Shown here: positions 63,597 to 64,000 of the stretch, one piece after another
Position numbering within the stretch: the first letter of the stretch is position 1
Layout: every line of letters starts with the position of its first letter
Origin: Micromonospora sp. WMMD1155
Lineage (GTDB): Bacteria > Actinomycetota > Actinomycetes > Mycobacteriales > Micromonosporaceae
Assembly: GCF_029581275.1 (NCBI RefSeq)
Contig: NZ_CP120742.1
Coordinates: 4,526,501-4,590,500 of the forward strand
Reading direction: 5' to 3'
Length of the DNA: 64,000 nt
Position numbers and translations under genes: made by a program
Notes under the pieces: generated by a model
What the model saw: only the letters and a program-made list of their open reading frames with translations
Databases searched by the model: none
Told to the model about the DNA's origin: nothing

Positions 63597-63655
63597 TGAG
63601 CGCGAGGAGTGCAGCGGAGCGGAGCCCCGCAGTCGCGAATGGCGGGTGGCTCTGA
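63596..63655 (+). other. Mini-ORF 2 in the his-operon repeat (19 codons)
   Basis: Reads MSARSAAERSPAVANGGWL and stop, whose TGA overlaps the ATG of the next gene. One residue differs from mini-ORF 1. Confidence 0.3.
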
Positions 63656-63828
63656 TGGGCGCCGTGTTGCCGACGTTGTTGTTGATCCTGGCCGGGGTGT
63701 TGGTGGGTGGCGTGTGGTCGCTGTACCGCCAGGGCGCGTCGAAGGGCGTGGTGGGCGTCACCGCGTTGCTCGCGGTGCTCGCCACGGTCGGTGGGGTGTT
63801 GTGGCTGTTGCCGGGGTCTGACGCATGA
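63655..63828 (+). CDS. Small membrane protein in the his operon
   Basis: 57 residues, two hydrophobic helices (about 4-22 and 33-52) around a short basic loop (YRQGASKG). It sits between hisB and hisH with overlapping stops and starts at both ends. No recognised domain; small proteins at this place are seen in actinobacterial his operons. Function unknown. Confidence 0.75.
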   Translation: MGAVLPTLLLILAGVLVGGVWSLYRQGASKGVVGVTALLAVLATVGGVLWLLPGSDA

Positions 63829-64000
63829 GCGACGTGGTGGTGCTCGACTACGGCTCGGGCAACCTGCGGTCGGCGGAGCGGGCGTTGGCCGCCGCCGGAG
63901 CGGACGTGCGGGTGACCGACGACCTGTCCGCGGCGGCCGCCGCGGATGGCCTGGTGGTGCCGGGGGTGGGCGCGTACGCGGCGTGCATGGCCGGGATCGA
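63825..64000 (+). CDS. hisH: Imidazole glycerol phosphate synthase subunit HisH (5' part)
   Basis: First 58 residues; the rest lies beyond the window. [17 protein letters not shown] and [16 protein letters not shown] are HisH marks; the catalytic Cys comes later. It supplies ammonia to HisF. ATGA overlap with the small membrane protein gene. Confidence 0.95.
   Translation, partial: MSDVVVLDYGSGNLRSAERALAAAGADVRVTDDLSAAAAADGLVVPGVGAYAACMAGI

Larger units (their letters stand above)
63537..63655 (+). repeat. 59-bp tandem repeat with TGATG ends (two copies)
   Basis: Copies start at 63537 and 63596 and differ only near the 3' end. Each runs from an ATG overlapping the preceding TGA (TGATG) to its own TGA overlapping the next ATG. 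Core: GAGCGCGAGGAGTGCAGCGG and GAGCCCCGCAGTCGCGAA. Related copies lie at 62812-62909. Confidence 0.92.

Overview
The window is high-GC actinobacterial chromosome. Gene order, codon use and gene families point to Micromonosporaceae (Micromonospora or Salinispora type). This rests on the division/cell-wall cluster, the MurT/GatD pair, a meso-diaminopimelate-type MurE, the CruF/CruG/CrtA-like carotenoid genes, the ImuA'/ImuB/DnaE2 mutasome and abundant GC-rich intergenic repeats. Everything looks chromosomal. I see no phage, insertion sequence, CRISPR array, rRNA or tRNA.

Layout. (1) 1-4.6 kb: 5' part of a PknL-like Ser/Thr kinase, divergent from an Rv2175c-like DNA-binding protein; then a prenyl diphosphate synthase behind a small XRE regulator, metF, and a CDP-alcohol phosphatidyltransferase. 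(2) 4.66-9.6 kb, minus strand: a tightly overlapping carotenoid operon (CrtA-like monooxygenase, GNAT, CruF-like hydratase, CruG-like glycosyltransferase, CrtI/CrtD-like desaturase). (3) 9.6-20.4 kb: an SOS-type promoter region and the translesion operon HEPN protein - imuA' - imuB - dnaE2, then a small protein, a methyltransferase, an alkaline-phosphatase-superfamily protein and dinB. (4) 20.4-26.2 kb: DUF3040 protein and the moxR - DUF58 - transglutaminase operon. (5) 26.4-29.4 kb: leuS behind a leucine-codon leader peptide and intrinsic terminator. (6) 29.7-32.4 kb: murT - gatD - TVP38-like membrane protein. (7) 32.6-50.9 kb: the dcw cluster mraZ - rsmH - ftsL - ftsI - murE - murF - mraY - ftsW - murG - murC - ftsQ - ftsZ - yggS - sepF - yggT - divIVA. 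murD is missing from its usual place between mraY and ftsW; a palindromic repeat sits there. (8) 51-60.3 kb: zinc-motif membrane protein, DUF167, CPA1 antiporter, TraR/DksA zinc-finger protein, lspA, rluD-type synthase, a secreted protein, a MinD/ParA-like ATPase with 22 hexapeptide repeats, a membrane protein and a LON-domain protein. (9) 60.4-64 kb: hisD - hisC - hisB - small membrane protein - hisH (cut by the window end).

How genes work together. Region 3 is a complete damage-tolerance module: DnaE2 polymerase, catalytically inactive ImuB adaptor, ImuA' and a separate DinB. Regions 6-7 build and modify lipid II (MurE/F/MraY/MurG/MurC, with MurT/GatD amidating the glutamate) and assemble the divisome. 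Many genes carry a TAnnnT -10 box 6-8 bases before the start codon, so leaderless transcripts appear common and fix several starts.

Most interesting signals: the 59-bp repeat in the his operon whose TGATG ends chain two 19-codon mini-ORFs between hisB and the next gene; the leuS attenuator; the HEPN protein leading the SOS mutasome operon; the missing murD; two equal-length twin-palindrome repeats; and the Tyr/Arg/Pro/Glu repeat tract of the MinD-like ATPase.
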